Shown: positions 8,093-14,376, numbered from the stretch's first letter. The stretch is 18,169 bases of DNA from JANYIP01 sp031394045 (GCA_031394045.1 JANMWN010000064.1:1-18169); one strand, 5' to 3'. The notes: generated by a model not told the origin, from the letters alone. Numbers and translations are program-made.

Positions 8093-8167
8093 GGCTCGTG
8101 GCCTCTTTCAGCTGGACGGCGTCAGAACCACCAGCATGTCGAGGCCACGAGCCTCAAACGATCAAGA

Positions 8168-8191
8168 CACCCCGCTCAAGTGCGAAGAGCC
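8168..8191 (-). repeat. ISL3-type terminal inverted repeat
   Basis: On the minus strand from 8191 inward: GGCTCTTCGCACTTGAGCGG, with the GGCTCTT outer bases typical of ISL3 ends. It abuts the istB coding frame at 8192, so it marks the insertion junction. The opposite end is lost and no target duplication can be tested. Confidence 0.8.
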
Positions 8192-8275
8192 GCCAACGTC
8201 GTGGTCACCGAAGGCGACTCCTACCGCATGCGCGAAGCCCGAACCAAAGGAGGAACCCGACTGACCAAGACCTGA
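8192..8275 (+). pseudogene. istB: istB (IS21 helper ATPase), last 27 codons
   Basis: The plus-strand frame from 8192 reads ANVVVTEGDSYRMREARTKG and ends LTKT with TGA at 8273-8275. This matches the C-terminus of IS21-family IstB proteins as I remember them (VVT-GDSYRMR, KGG). It is followed 15 bases later by IS21-like end repeats, the normal order in IS21. The rest of istB and all of istA are missing, cut off by the ISL3 terminus. Confidence 0.65.
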
Positions 8276-8289
8276 ACAACCCGCGAAGG

Positions 8290-8334
8290 GTGGGGACTTT
8301 TAGTTGGCCACCAGCGGGGACTTCTATCTGGCCA
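8290..8334 (+). repeat. IS21-type terminal direct repeats
   Basis: Two imperfect 21-base repeats with a 24-base period: GTGGGGACTTTTAGTTGGCCA (split as GTGGGGACTT and TTAGTTGGCCA, 8290-8310) and GCGGGGACTT plus CTATCTGGCCA (8314-8334). Multiple terminal repeats bound by transposase are a hallmark of IS21 ends. The element probably ends at the CA around 8339-8340. Confidence 0.7.
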
Positions 8335-8458
8335 TTGACAACCAGCAGGAGCCAGATCCCGGCCGAGACCGCCTAGACTTCCCACCGACAACACCCAACA
8401 CCCATCACCAACCGCAACCCACATGGCGGTGTTTTCCACACGCGATTCCGCAGGTCCC

Positions 8459-8531
8459 GCCCTCGTAGCTCAGGGGATAGAGCACCGCTCTCCTAAAGCG
8501 GGTGTCGGCAGTTCGAATCTGCCCGAGGGCA
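8459..8531 (+). tRNA. tRNA-Arg (anticodon CCT)
   Basis: A 73-base cloverleaf: acceptor GCCCTCG with CGAGGGC, D stem GCTC/GAGC, anticodon stem CCGCT/AGCGG around loop CTCCTAA (anticodon CCT, reading AGG codons), a 5-base variable loop, T stem GGCAG/CTGCC around TTCGAAT, and discriminator A. The 3' CCA is not encoded. The tRNA stands between the IS graveyard and the conserved chromosome. I found no second copy of its 3' end that would show an integration event. Confidence 0.95.
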
Positions 8532-8615
8532 CACTTCAGGCCAGCTCAGGTGCATGATCAGGGTTCAAGCACGGAGCTGGCCTCAGCGGGACGACCACTA
8601 TCGCCCCCGCCGGTG

Positions 8616-9104
8616 CTAATGCCGTTCCTGGGCTGACAGGTTGGAGGTCCCGTGGGGAACGGGGTTGCAGTCGGCCTTGGAGTCTCCGTCGTTGCCGCCG
8701 CCCTGGCCGTTATCGCCGGTGTGAGGGTCGCCACCGTTGGCGGTGGTCGGCGACTCCGGGGTGGTGATGGCTCCGCCGGGACGGTTGGTCGGGGCGGCCA
8801 GCGCTGCTGACGCGGCGACCCCGGGGATGGCTACCGCAGCGGTGAGCAGGGCTGCAGTGGTGAGGCCTGTGCCCTTGACCTGTCCTTGGTCGGCGAGGGT
8901 CTTACGAGGTCCCGGAGTGCACCACAGCTGCGGACGTGCCGGCTTGCCGTGCCCCTTGTCGAGAGCGTTCGCGATGTCGTCGGCGAGAGCGTTCGCGCCC
9001 TCTAACCCGTCAGGACAACCCGATCGGGCGAACAGCGACGGCAGGCGGGGTGTCGATGGGGTGCGTGTGGTCTCTGGCGTGTCGAGTGACCCGAGTCACG
9101 GGTA
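8616..9104 (-). pseudogene. Gene-like open frame without a start codon (membrane or secreted protein)
   Basis: On the minus strand the frame between the TGA at 9105-9107 and the TAG at 8616-8618 is open for 162 codons and strongly G/C-biased at third positions, as in real genes here. It contains no ATG, GTG or TTG in frame. The translation includes an Ala/Asp-rich helix (GLEGANALADDIANALDKG), a basic stretch (KPARPQLWCTPGPRKTL), a hydrophobic segment (TTAALLTAAVAIPGVAASAA) that could be a membrane anchor or export signal, and a Gly/Asn/Asp-rich tail ending NLSAQERH. The likeliest explanations are an upstream frameshift that removed the start, or a truncated gene. I recognise no family. Confidence 0.45.
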
Positions 9105-9217
9105 TCAGGCGGCCGCGTTGGTAGGCGGTACCCCGAGCCGGTGTCACACTGGATTCGGGACGTCTGGGGGCAGATACCCGTCAGTACGAAGGCAGCCATC
9201 TCCTGGAGGAACATCCC

Positions 9218-9586
9218 ATGACCGCCCTTCGCGGATTCACCTTGAACTCGCACAGCTACGAGACCGACGAGGGTGTTGCGCCCGCGGAGAACGTCCGCAA
9301 GGGGTACCACTGCCCGGCCGGTCACGTCACCACGCTCCGGTTCTCGATCCAGGCCGAGGACATCCCGGCGACCTGGGACTGCCCGAAGTGCGGTCGGGTG
9401 GCTCATGACGACTCCGCTCTCGCCGACCTCGCCGCGAGCACCGCGCAGGGCCGCGCGCTGGTCTCGCCGCGAACGAGCGCGACCGGCAAGACGCACTGGG
9501 AGATGCTGCTCGAGCGCCGCACGCTGGCCGACCTCGAGGTCATCCTGGAGGAGCGGCTCACCCTCCTGCGCAGCAAGGGCGCCTAG
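9218..9586 (+). CDS. rbpA: RNA polymerase-binding protein RbpA
   Basis: A 122-residue protein matching the family along its length. RbpA is an actinobacterial transcription factor that binds the principal sigma factor and the RNA polymerase clamp and stabilises the open promoter complex. The basic tail (residues 1-26) precedes the zinc-binding core, where Cys32, His36, Cys55 and Cys58 fit the expected ligands (YHCPAGH, WDCPKCG). The linker with THWEML leads to the sigma-interacting helices (RRTLADLEVILEERLTLL). GGAGGAA lies 6 bases before the ATG. The 51-codon gene at 9617 follows on the same strand. Confidence 0.97.
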   Translation: MTALRGFTLNSHSYETDEGVAPAENVRKGYHCPAGHVTTLRFSIQAEDIPATWDCPKCGRVAHDDSALADLAASTAQGRALVSPRTSATGKTHWEMLLERRTLADLEVILEERLTLLRSKGA

Positions 9587-9616
9587 GCCCCGGTCGTCAG
9601 GACCGAGCCGATCACG

Positions 9617-9772
9617 ATGAGCGAGCAGTCGCCCGAGGCCGGCTTGAGCGAGCTGCCCGAGCAGACGAACGACGACACCGACCATGGCTGGGGCGAGCGG
9701 CCGACCGAGACCGACCCGGACGACCTCGAGCGGTTCCTCTCGGACCGCCCGCCCCACCACGGGGACGTCTAA
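9617..9772 (+). CDS. Small acidic protein of unknown function
   Basis: A 51-residue frame beginning MSEQSPEAGL, with DDTDHGWGERP in the middle and a C-terminal LERFLSDRPPHHGDV. Small acidic proteins with a DDTD-GWGE core and a terminal RPPH motif are common in Actinobacteria, so I take it as real despite its size. It starts 30 bases after rbpA and is probably co-transcribed. It has no membrane segment, metal site or known domain. The Shine-Dalgarno is weak (AGGA well upstream), so translational coupling to rbpA is possible. Confidence 0.72.
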   Translation: MSEQSPEAGLSELPEQTNDDTDHGWGERPTETDPDDLERFLSDRPPHHGDV

Positions 9773-9802
9773 GCGAACGACTGGCTGCCCAGCAGTCAGC
9801 CT

Positions 9803-10186
9803 TCAGCCGCGGGCCTGCAGCGCGTCGCGGATCTCGGCCAGCAGCTCGACCTCGGTCGGCCCGGCGAGCTGCTCCTCGATCGGCTTCTCGAAGCGCGACC
9901 GCAGCTTGTTGACCGGGATCACCACGAAGAAGTAGATCGCGGCTGCGACGAGCACGAAGTTGATGATCGCCGTCAGGATGATCCCGATGCTGAACTGGGC
10001 ATTGTTGATCGTGAAGGTGCCTACGTCGTCCAGGCTGGGCTTGCCGAAGATCGCGGCGATGACAGGGGTGATGAACCCCTTGATCAGCGCGTCGACGATC
10101 TTCGCGAACGCGCCGCCGATGACGATGCCGACGGCGAGGTCGACCACGTTGCCGCGGAGGATGAACTCGCGGAATCCCTTGATCAT
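9803..10186 (-). CDS. mscL: Large-conductance mechanosensitive channel MscL
   Basis: I place the start at ATG 10186 (MIKGFREFILRGNVVDLAVG), which is the conserved MscL N-terminus and has GGGAGAGG just upstream. A more distal in-frame start would add 12 atypical residues. The 127-residue protein has the N-terminal amphipathic helix, TM1 with the small-residue gate face (residues 14-35, VVDLAVGIVIGGAF), a periplasmic loop (about 44-66), TM2 (67-90) and a cytoplasmic helix (102-125). It forms a pentameric membrane pore that opens on hypo-osmotic shock. A possible -10 (TAGCGT) overlaps the stop codon of the upstream SAF gene, giving a leader of about 40 bases. Confidence 0.96.
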   Translation of the reverse strand: MIKGFREFILRGNVVDLAVGIVIGGAFAKIVDALIKGFITPVIAAIFGKPSLDDVGTFTINNAQFSIGIILTAIINFVLVAAAIYFFVVIPVNKLRSRFEKPIEEQLAGPTEVELLAEIRDALQARG

Positions 10187-10235
10187 GGTGTGCCTCTCCC
10201 GGGGTGGTCCTCGAACGGCCACCGATGGCCCGACG

Positions 10236-10934
10236 CTAGCGAACGAGGGTCCCGCTGTCGTCCGCGGACCTGATCACGAGCGACAGCCGCTCCGCGGAGG
10301 CAGCGCCGGCGAGTGCACGTGCCGTCTCTGCGCTGACCGCGAGCACGAGCAGGGCTCCGTCCGCGGTCGAGGGCCGCGTGTCCCCCATGGAGAAAGACTG
10401 TGGGACAGACAGCACGCGGGCCCGGGCGGCGACCAGGCGCGCCCGGCTCGACGACCCACCTGCCAGGCTGGGGTCGCCGCCCGCCAGGCCCGCGTCGCCG
10501 AGCACGGCGGCGCCGGATGCGGCGAACACGTCGATGACGTCGCCAGGTCGGACCAGCGCCGCAGCGTCCGCGTCAGCCACGCGTACCGGTGCCGCGACCA
10601 GCCCGTGCGAGCCGACGAGCAGGCCGGGCCCCACCAGGCGTACGTCGGTCACCGGCTCGCCCCGTCGCAGCGGGGCGGCGACGGTGCGTCCGTCGAGCGC
10701 AGCGATCGACGCGACTATGCCGTCGGGGCGTACGCCGACCGGCAGCTCGACGACCGCTAGGTCGGCGGGGCGCAGCAGCTGCCCGGCCGGCAGGTCGTGC
10801 GCCGCGACCACGACCTCGGTCGAGGCAGGCCTGGCGGGCGCGAGCGCAGTCAGCGCTGCGACCGCCGACGCTGCCAGCAGCAGCGCTGCCATCGCTCGGC
10901 GGTGCCGAGCCAGCCGCTGGCGCAGCGAGGTCAC
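10236..10934 (-). CDS. SAF-domain protein, CpaB/RcpC-like
   Basis: A 232-residue protein starting at a GTG whose GTGA overlaps the mtnP stop. A basic N-terminus (RQRLARHRRA) precedes one membrane helix (residues 15-32). Next comes a SAF domain (about 38-100: VVVAAHDLPAGQLLRPADL, the usual SAF pattern) and a C-terminal part with VRPGDVIDVFA (about 128-138), which matches the CpaB/RcpC family involved in Flp pilus assembly. No pilus genes are in the window, and solitary SAF proteins at this position recur in related genomes as I remember them, so a pilus role is unproven. It is co-transcribed with mtnP. Confidence 0.85.
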   Translation of the reverse strand: MTSLRQRLARHRRAMAALLLAASAVAALTALAPARPASTEVVVAAHDLPAGQLLRPADLAVVELPVGVRPDGIVASIAALDGRTVAAPLRRGEPVTDVRLVGPGLLVGSHGLVAAPVRVADADAAALVRPGDVIDVFAASGAAVLGDAGLAGGDPSLAGGSSSRARLVAARARVLSVPQSFSMGDTRPSTADGALLVLAVSAETARALAGAASAERLSLVIRSADDSGTLVR

Positions 10935-11731
10935 GGCAGCGTCAGAGGCAGGTGCAGGCCGTCGAGGGCGTGCTGGCAGGTGCAGGTGCGCTCGACCGGG
11001 AGCGCGGGGATGACGTCGAGCAGCAGCGAGCGGAGCCGCTCGACGTTACGGCCGAAGACCTCGAGCACCTCGGCGTGCGTCACCCCTGCGCCGTGCTCGA
11101 GGCCGGCATCGAGGTCCGTGACCAGCGCGATCGAGGTGTAGCAGAGGGCGAGCTCGCGGGCCAGGACCGCCTCCGGGTGACCGGTCATGCCCACCACCAC
11201 CCAGCCGTTGCTGGCGAACCAGCGCGACTCGGCCCGGGTCGAGAAGCGTGGGCCCTCGATGACGACCAGGGTGCCGCCATCGAGGGGGGACCAGCGGGCG
11301 ACGCCGGCTGCGGACAGGACCACTGCGCGCCCGTTCGCGCAGTAGGGGTCGGCCATCGATACGTGCACCGCGCCCTCGTCGTAGAACGTCTGTGCGCGGC
11401 CGCTCGTGCGGTCGACCAGCTGGTCAGGCACCACGAGGGTGCCTGGCCCGAGATCGGCGCGCAGCCCGCCGACCGCGCTCGGCGCCACGATCTGGCGTAC
11501 GCCCACGGACCGCAGGGCCCAGAGGTTGGCGCGGTAGTTGATCCGGTGCGGTGGGAAGCGGTGGTCGCGCCCGTGCCGGGGCAGGAAGGCGACCCGCCGC
11601 CCGGCCACCGTGCCCACCATCAGCGGGTCGCTCGGCGGTCCGTACGGCGTCTCGACCACCACCTCGTCGAGGTCGTCGGCCAGGGAGTAGAAGCCGGACC
11701 CGCCGATGACGCCGATCTCAGGAGTGGACAT
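10931..11731 (-). CDS. mtnP: S-methyl-5'-thioadenosine phosphorylase (or related purine phosphorylase)
   Basis: A 266-residue member of the PNP/MTAP family, which cleaves methylthioadenosine with phosphate to adenine and 5-methylthioribose-1-phosphate. Visible motifs: the N-terminal phosphate site GGSGFY (10-15), RHGRDHRFPPHRINYRAN (the conserved RHG plus NY block), EGPRFSTRAESRWF, and GMTGHPEAVLARELALCYTSIALVTDLDAG with the base-recognition TD-D. The length is usual. Substrate choice between methylthioadenosine and other nucleosides cannot be read with certainty. The C-terminus contains CTCQHALDG. The start is preceded by TAGCGT and 6 bases, suggesting a leaderless transcript. Its stop overlaps the SAF gene start by 4 bases. 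Confidence 0.92.
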   Translation of the reverse strand: MSTPEIGVIGGSGFYSLADDLDEVVVETPYGPPSDPLMVGTVAGRRVAFLPRHGRDHRFPPHRINYRANLWALRSVGVRQIVAPSAVGGLRADLGPGTLVVPDQLVDRTSGRAQTFYDEGAVHVSMADPYCANGRAVVLSAAGVARWSPLDGGTLVVIEGPRFSTRAESRWFASNGWVVVGMTGHPEAVLARELALCYTSIALVTDLDAGLEHGAGVTHAEVLEVFGRNVERLRSLLLDVIPALPVERTCTCQHALDGLHLPLTLP

Positions 11732-11737
11732 GGCGCC

Positions 11738-11743
11738 ACGCTA
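11738..11743 (-). promoter_or_regulatory. Predicted -10 element for leaderless mtnP
   Basis: On the minus strand TAGCGT is followed by 6 bases (GGCGCC) and then the ATG of mtnP. A TANNNT hexamer at this spacing puts transcription start at or next to the start codon, a common actinobacterial arrangement. No good Shine-Dalgarno is present. No clear -35. Confidence 0.5.
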
Positions 11744-11788
11744 GCCGCGAATCCGACGACGACGCCCGTTGTCCCCAGGCGGGCGGGG

Positions 11789-12238
11789 TCAGGAGCTGGA
11801 AGTCGACCCTGTGGACGACGAGGACTTGGCCGGGGACGAGGTGGACCGAGCGGCTGCCGGGGCCGCTGCCGGCTTGCTCGACGGGTCGCCGCCTGAAGCG
11901 CCTGACGAGCCCGAGGAGTCGGACGAGCCGCTGGATCCCCCAGACGAAGACGTACCGCTGTCGGTCTTGGTGGACGCAGCGGCCGGCTCCTTCGCCGAGC
12001 CGGCGGAGTCGCCCGAACCCGCGCTCTTGCCGTCCTTGCCGTCCTTGCCGTCCTTGCCACTGGGACGGCTGTCGTTGCGGTAGAAACCGGAGCCCTTGAA
12101 GACAACGCCAACGGCCGAGAAGACCTTGCGTAGCCGGCCGCCGCAGGTCGGGCACTCGGTCAGCGCGACGTCGGTGAAGGACTGGACGGCCTCCGTCGGC
12201 GTGCCGCACTCGGTGCAGGTGTACTGGTACGTGGGCAC
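11789..12238 (-). CDS. FmdB-family zinc-ribbon protein with long Ser-rich tail
   Basis: A 149-residue protein starting at GTG 12238. Residues 1-52 are a FmdB/CxxC zinc ribbon: PTYQYTCTECG (Cys8, Cys11), LTECPTCGG (Cys29, Cys32), and VFSAVGVVFKGSGFYRND, the conserved end of the domain. Residues 57-149 are low complexity: a GKDGKDGKDGK run followed by Ser/Gly/Ala-rich sequence with no predicted structure. FmdB proteins are small putative regulators of unknown mechanism; the name comes from a formamidase locus. A CIRCE-like operator lies 31 bases upstream, suggesting HrcA-linked heat-shock control. AGGAG lies 14 bases before the start, a rather long spacing. Confidence 0.88.
   Translation of the reverse strand: MPTYQYTCTECGTPTEAVQSFTDVALTECPTCGGRLRKVFSAVGVVFKGSGFYRNDSRPSGKDGKDGKDGKSAGSGDSAGSAKEPAAASTKTDSGTSSSGGSSGSSDSSGSSGASGGDPSSKPAAAPAAARSTSSPAKSSSSTGSTSSS
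12023..12058 (+). repeat. 9-base tandem repeat inside fmdB
   Basis: GTCCTTGCC occurs three times perfectly (12032-12058), preceded by the near copy GCTCTTGCC (12023-12031). In the protein it encodes the GKDGKDGKDGK run. Because the unit is 9 bases, slippage changes length by three residues without breaking the frame. Confidence 0.85.
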
Positions 12239-12269
12239 GGGTCGGTCGGCTCCTGGCGTCGGTGCGGCC

Positions 12270-12296
12270 TTGGCACTCTCGGCTGCTGAGTGCTAA
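12270..12296. promoter_or_regulatory. CIRCE-like operator (HrcA binding site)
   Basis: TTGGCACTC (12270-12278), exactly 9 spacer bases, then GAGTGCTAA (12288-12296). The CIRCE consensus is TTAGCACTC-N9-GAGTGCTAA, so 17 of 18 arm bases match with correct spacing. CIRCE is the operator of the HrcA heat-shock repressor, normally found at groES/groEL. Here it sits 31 bases before the fmdB start (minus strand) and 128 bases before the ATPase gene (plus strand). A weak promoter (TGGACG, about 18 bases, CATCAT) directly precedes it on the minus strand. Confidence 0.85.
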
Positions 12297-12363
12297 TGAT
12301 GAAACATCGACCCGTCTGACGTCCATTCCGCGCCGCGATCGCTCGATCTGGTAGCCTTCATCT

Positions 12364-12401
12364 GCCCGAATTAGCAACTTAGCAAGGCCCGAATTGGTAA
12401 C
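12364..12401 (+). repeat. Direct repeats upstream of the DUF4143 ATPase gene
   Basis: GCCCGAATTAGCAAC (12364-12378) recurs as GCCCGAATTGGTAAC (12387-12401), 13 of 15 bases alike, with a period of 23. Within this, three TTRGYAAS units occur at 12371-12378, 12379-12386 and 12394-12401. This AT-richer patch ends 23 bases before the GTG start, so it is well placed as an operator or activator site. Confidence 0.55.
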
Positions 12402-12424
12402 GTCTGCCATCGAGGGAGGACTCG

Positions 12425-13708
12425 GTGCGCCACCTGGCAGGGTACCGCCGCCGCGTCCTCGACGCCGAGCTCGACGATCTGGCCACGGGGGTCGCAGCCA
12501 TCGCCCTCGAGGGGGCGAAGGCCGTCGGCAAGACGGCCACGGCAGCCGAACGAGCGGCGACCATCTTCGAGCTCGATCTACCCGGGGTCGCTGAGCTGGC
12601 CGGCGCGGACCCTGGTCGCCTGCTCGAGGCGCACGCTCCGGTCCTCCTCGACGAATGGCAGCGTCTCCCGGCCCTCTGGGACCTGGTCCGCCGAGCCGTC
12701 GACGACGGTGTGGCCCCCGGCACGTTCTACCTCACGGGATCGGTATCGGCCGAGAACCCGGGAACTCATACCGGAGCCGGTCGCATCGTCCGGGTGCGCG
12801 TACGCCCGCTGTCGTTGGCCGAGCGCGGTCTGACTGCGCCCACCGTGAGTCTCGCTGACCTCATGCAGGGTGAACGCCCTCCCATCTTCGGAGCCACCAC
12901 GGTCGGCCTGACCGAGTATGTGGAGGAGATTGTCGGATCGGGGTTCCCGGCGATCCGGGTGATGGCGCCACGGCTCCGGAGAGCGCAGCTGGACGGGTAC
13001 CTGGAACGGGTCATCGACCGGGACTTCCCGGAGGCCGGGCACAAGTTGCGCAACCCCGCTGCCCTCCGTCGATGGATGGCGGCGTACGCCGCCGCGACGT
13101 CGACCACCGCGACGTACGACTCGATTCGGGCCGCGGCGACCCCGGGTGAGTCCGACAAGCCTGGCAAGGTCGCCACCCAGGCTTACCGGGATACTCTGGA
13201 GCGGCTGTGGATCCTTGATCCCTTGCCCGGGTGGATTCCTTCACGCGACCACCTCAAGGAGCTAGGCACAGCCCCGAAGCACCATCTCGCCGACCCTGCC
13301 CTCGCGGTGCACCTGCTCGGGCTGGACCCTGGCGCGCTGCTCCGTGCTGACGGCCCATCGCGTGCGACGCCGCATGACGGGACGTTCCTCGGCGCACTGT
13401 TCGAGTCCTTGGTCTGCCTCAGTGTGCGGGTCTACGCCCAAGGTGCCGAGGGCCGCGTGTCTCATCTGCGGCTCCATCGTGGCGACCGTGAGATCGACCT
13501 CATCGTCGAGCGTCGAGACCAGAAGGTGGTCGCGATAGAGACGAAGCTGTCAGCAACGGTGAGCGACGATGACGTCAAGCATCTGTTGTGGCTCAGGGAG
13601 CGGCTTGGCGCAGACCTGCTCGATGCGGTCGTCGTGACCACAGGCACCAACGCCTATCGCCGTGCTGACGGCATCGCTGTCGTACCCGCGGCGCTGCTCG
13701 GCCCATGA
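12425..13708 (+). CDS. AAA-family ATPase with C-terminal DUF4143
   Basis: A 427-residue protein starting at GTG 12425 behind GGGAGGAC. The N-terminal AAA_14-type ATPase has Walker A GAKAVGKT (30-37), Walker B PVLLDEWQ (72-79, Asp76-Glu77) and the sensor-like FYLTGS (101-106). The DUF4143 part (about 195-427) contains FESLV (Glu327), REIDLIV (Asp358) and VVAIETK (Glu372, Lys374), spaced like a PD-(D/E)XK nuclease core. The residues needed for ATP binding and for the nuclease-type metal site all appear present. The family is widespread and patchily distributed in bacteria and archaea, with unknown role. It sits between genes that are otherwise neighbours in the conserved order, so horizontal arrival is plausible. 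Transcription is divergent from fmdB. Confidence 0.88.
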   Translation: MRHLAGYRRRVLDAELDDLATGVAAIALEGAKAVGKTATAAERAATIFELDLPGVAELAGADPGRLLEAHAPVLLDEWQRLPALWDLVRRAVDDGVAPGTFYLTGSVSAENPGTHTGAGRIVRVRVRPLSLAERGLTAPTVSLADLMQGERPPIFGATTVGLTEYVEEIVGSGFPAIRVMAPRLRRAQLDGYLERVIDRDFPEAGHKLRNPAALRRWMAAYAAATSTTATYDSIRAAATPGESDKPGKVATQAYRDTLERLWILDPLPGWIPSRDHLKELGTAPKHHLADPALAVHLLGLDPGALLRADGPSRATPHDGTFLGALFESLVCLSVRVYAQGAEGRVSHLRLHRGDREIDLIVERRDQKVVAIETKLSATVSDDDVKHLLWLRERLGADLLDAVVVTTGTNAYRRADGIAVVPAALLGP

Positions 13709-13717
13709 GTCTGTGGT

Positions 13718-13757
13718 GTCAGACCCGTACGTGGATCTGGGTCATTCTGGGTCTGAC
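13718..13757. terminator. Bidirectional terminator between convergent genes
   Basis: GTCAGACCC (13718-13726) pairs with GGGTCTGAC (13749-13757), loop 22. It occupies nearly all of the short gap between the ATPase stop (13708) and the cyclo-ligase stop (13768). The loop contains GGGTC, which could pair alternatively with GACCC. No T-run. Confidence 0.65.
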
Positions 13758-13767
13758 TCGACGACCC

Positions 13768-14376
13768 TCAGGGACCGGCGAAGCGGACGATGCCCGAGGG
13801 CAGCACCGCCAGGGTGACCGGCCGGTCGTGCGGCTCGGCGGGCACCTCGTCCAGCAGCTCGCCCTCGTAGAGCAGAGCCGCGACGGGTACGGCAGGCCCC
13901 ACCCGCGCCAGCGCCCGGTCGTACGAGCCACCGCCTTGCCCCAGCCGGAGCCCGCCGAGGCCCACCGCGAGGGCCGGTACCAGCACCAGGCCGGCCGAGC
14001 CGATCGCGTCGACGCCGAGCCGCGGGCCGGCCGGTTCGAGCAGCCCGGCCCGCCCGTCCAGCGAGTTGGGCATCAGGCCGGCGGCACCGGCGTACGCGGC
14101 CCAGTCCAGGTCGAGGTCGGGCAGCAGCACCGGGAGCAGGACCTGGACCCCGCGCACCAGCAGTGCGTCGAGCAGCGGTCCGGTCGCCGGCTCGGCCGGA
14201 CCGGAGACGTACGCGGCGACGGTGCCGCAGCCGGCCAGCTCGGGGAGTTCGAGGACGAGGGCGGCGAGCCGCGCGGCCACCTGCTGGCGGTCCTCGGCGG
14301 GGCGGGCCCGGCGGACCGCACGCAGTCGGGAACGCAGCTCGCCCTTGGCGACGTGGGCATCCGGCACGTCGGCCAT
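13768..14376 (-). CDS. 5-formyltetrahydrofolate cyclo-ligase
   Basis: About 202 residues, the normal size. The enzyme uses ATP to convert 5-formyl-THF to 5,10-methenyl-THF, returning a storage folate to the one-carbon pool. The N-terminus has the nucleotide-binding KGELRSRLRAVRRA; the C-terminal half has LVLVPALAVGLGGLRLGQGGGSYDRAL, the RLG-GGG-YDR signature of the family. Two adjacent ATG codons (14377-14379 and 14374-14376) are possible starts. GGAGG lies 4 and 7 bases before them, so I prefer the second. It is divergent from galU and convergent with the ATPase gene. The galU neighbourhood is typical for actinobacteria. Confidence 0.94.
   Translation of the reverse strand: MADVPDAHVAKGELRSRLRAVRRARPAEDRQQVAARLAALVLELPELAGCGTVAAYVSGPAEPATGPLLDALLVRGVQVLLPVLLPDLDLDWAAYAGAAGLMPNSLDGRAGLLEPAGPRLGVDAIGSAGLVLVPALAVGLGGLRLGQGGGSYDRALARVGPAVPVAALLYEGELLDEVPAEPHDRPVTLAVLPSGIVRFAGP

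Larger units (their letters stand above)
7287..8340. mobile_element. Composite of nested IS1380, ISL3 and IS21 remnants
   Basis: From right to left: an IS21 3' end (8192-8334) is interrupted by an ISL3-type terminal repeat at 8168-8191. The ISL3 transposase then reads leftward but stops matching its family at about 7820. It joins directly to the middle of an IS1380 transposase (to 7287), which has its own internal deletion. The order implies that ISL3 landed in istB first, and that a later deletion or insertion fused it to IS1380. Nothing here can transpose by itself. Confidence 0.8.

Noticed and set aside
8459..8531. tRNA-Arg as attachment site of an integrated island
   Set aside because: No direct repeat of the tRNA 3' end and no integrase gene were seen in the window. 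The IS debris lies on the 5' side of the tRNA.
2575..8568. 13-base match GATCAGGGTTCAA at about 2576 and 8556
   Set aside because: A match this short is expected by chance in a window of this size, and the flanks do not align.
9100..9217. SigR-type promoter (GGAAT-GTT) for rbpA
   Set aside because: Known for Streptomyces rbpA, but no GGAAT with correctly spaced GTT is visible here.
8737..9408. 223-codon plus-strand frame overlapping rbpA
   Set aside because: Overlaps rbpA in another frame and looks non-coding. The minus-strand frame 8616-9104 has the better composition.
9773..9802. Terminator between the small acidic gene and mscL
   Set aside because: Only a 5-base GACTG/CAGTC stem is present, too weak to call.
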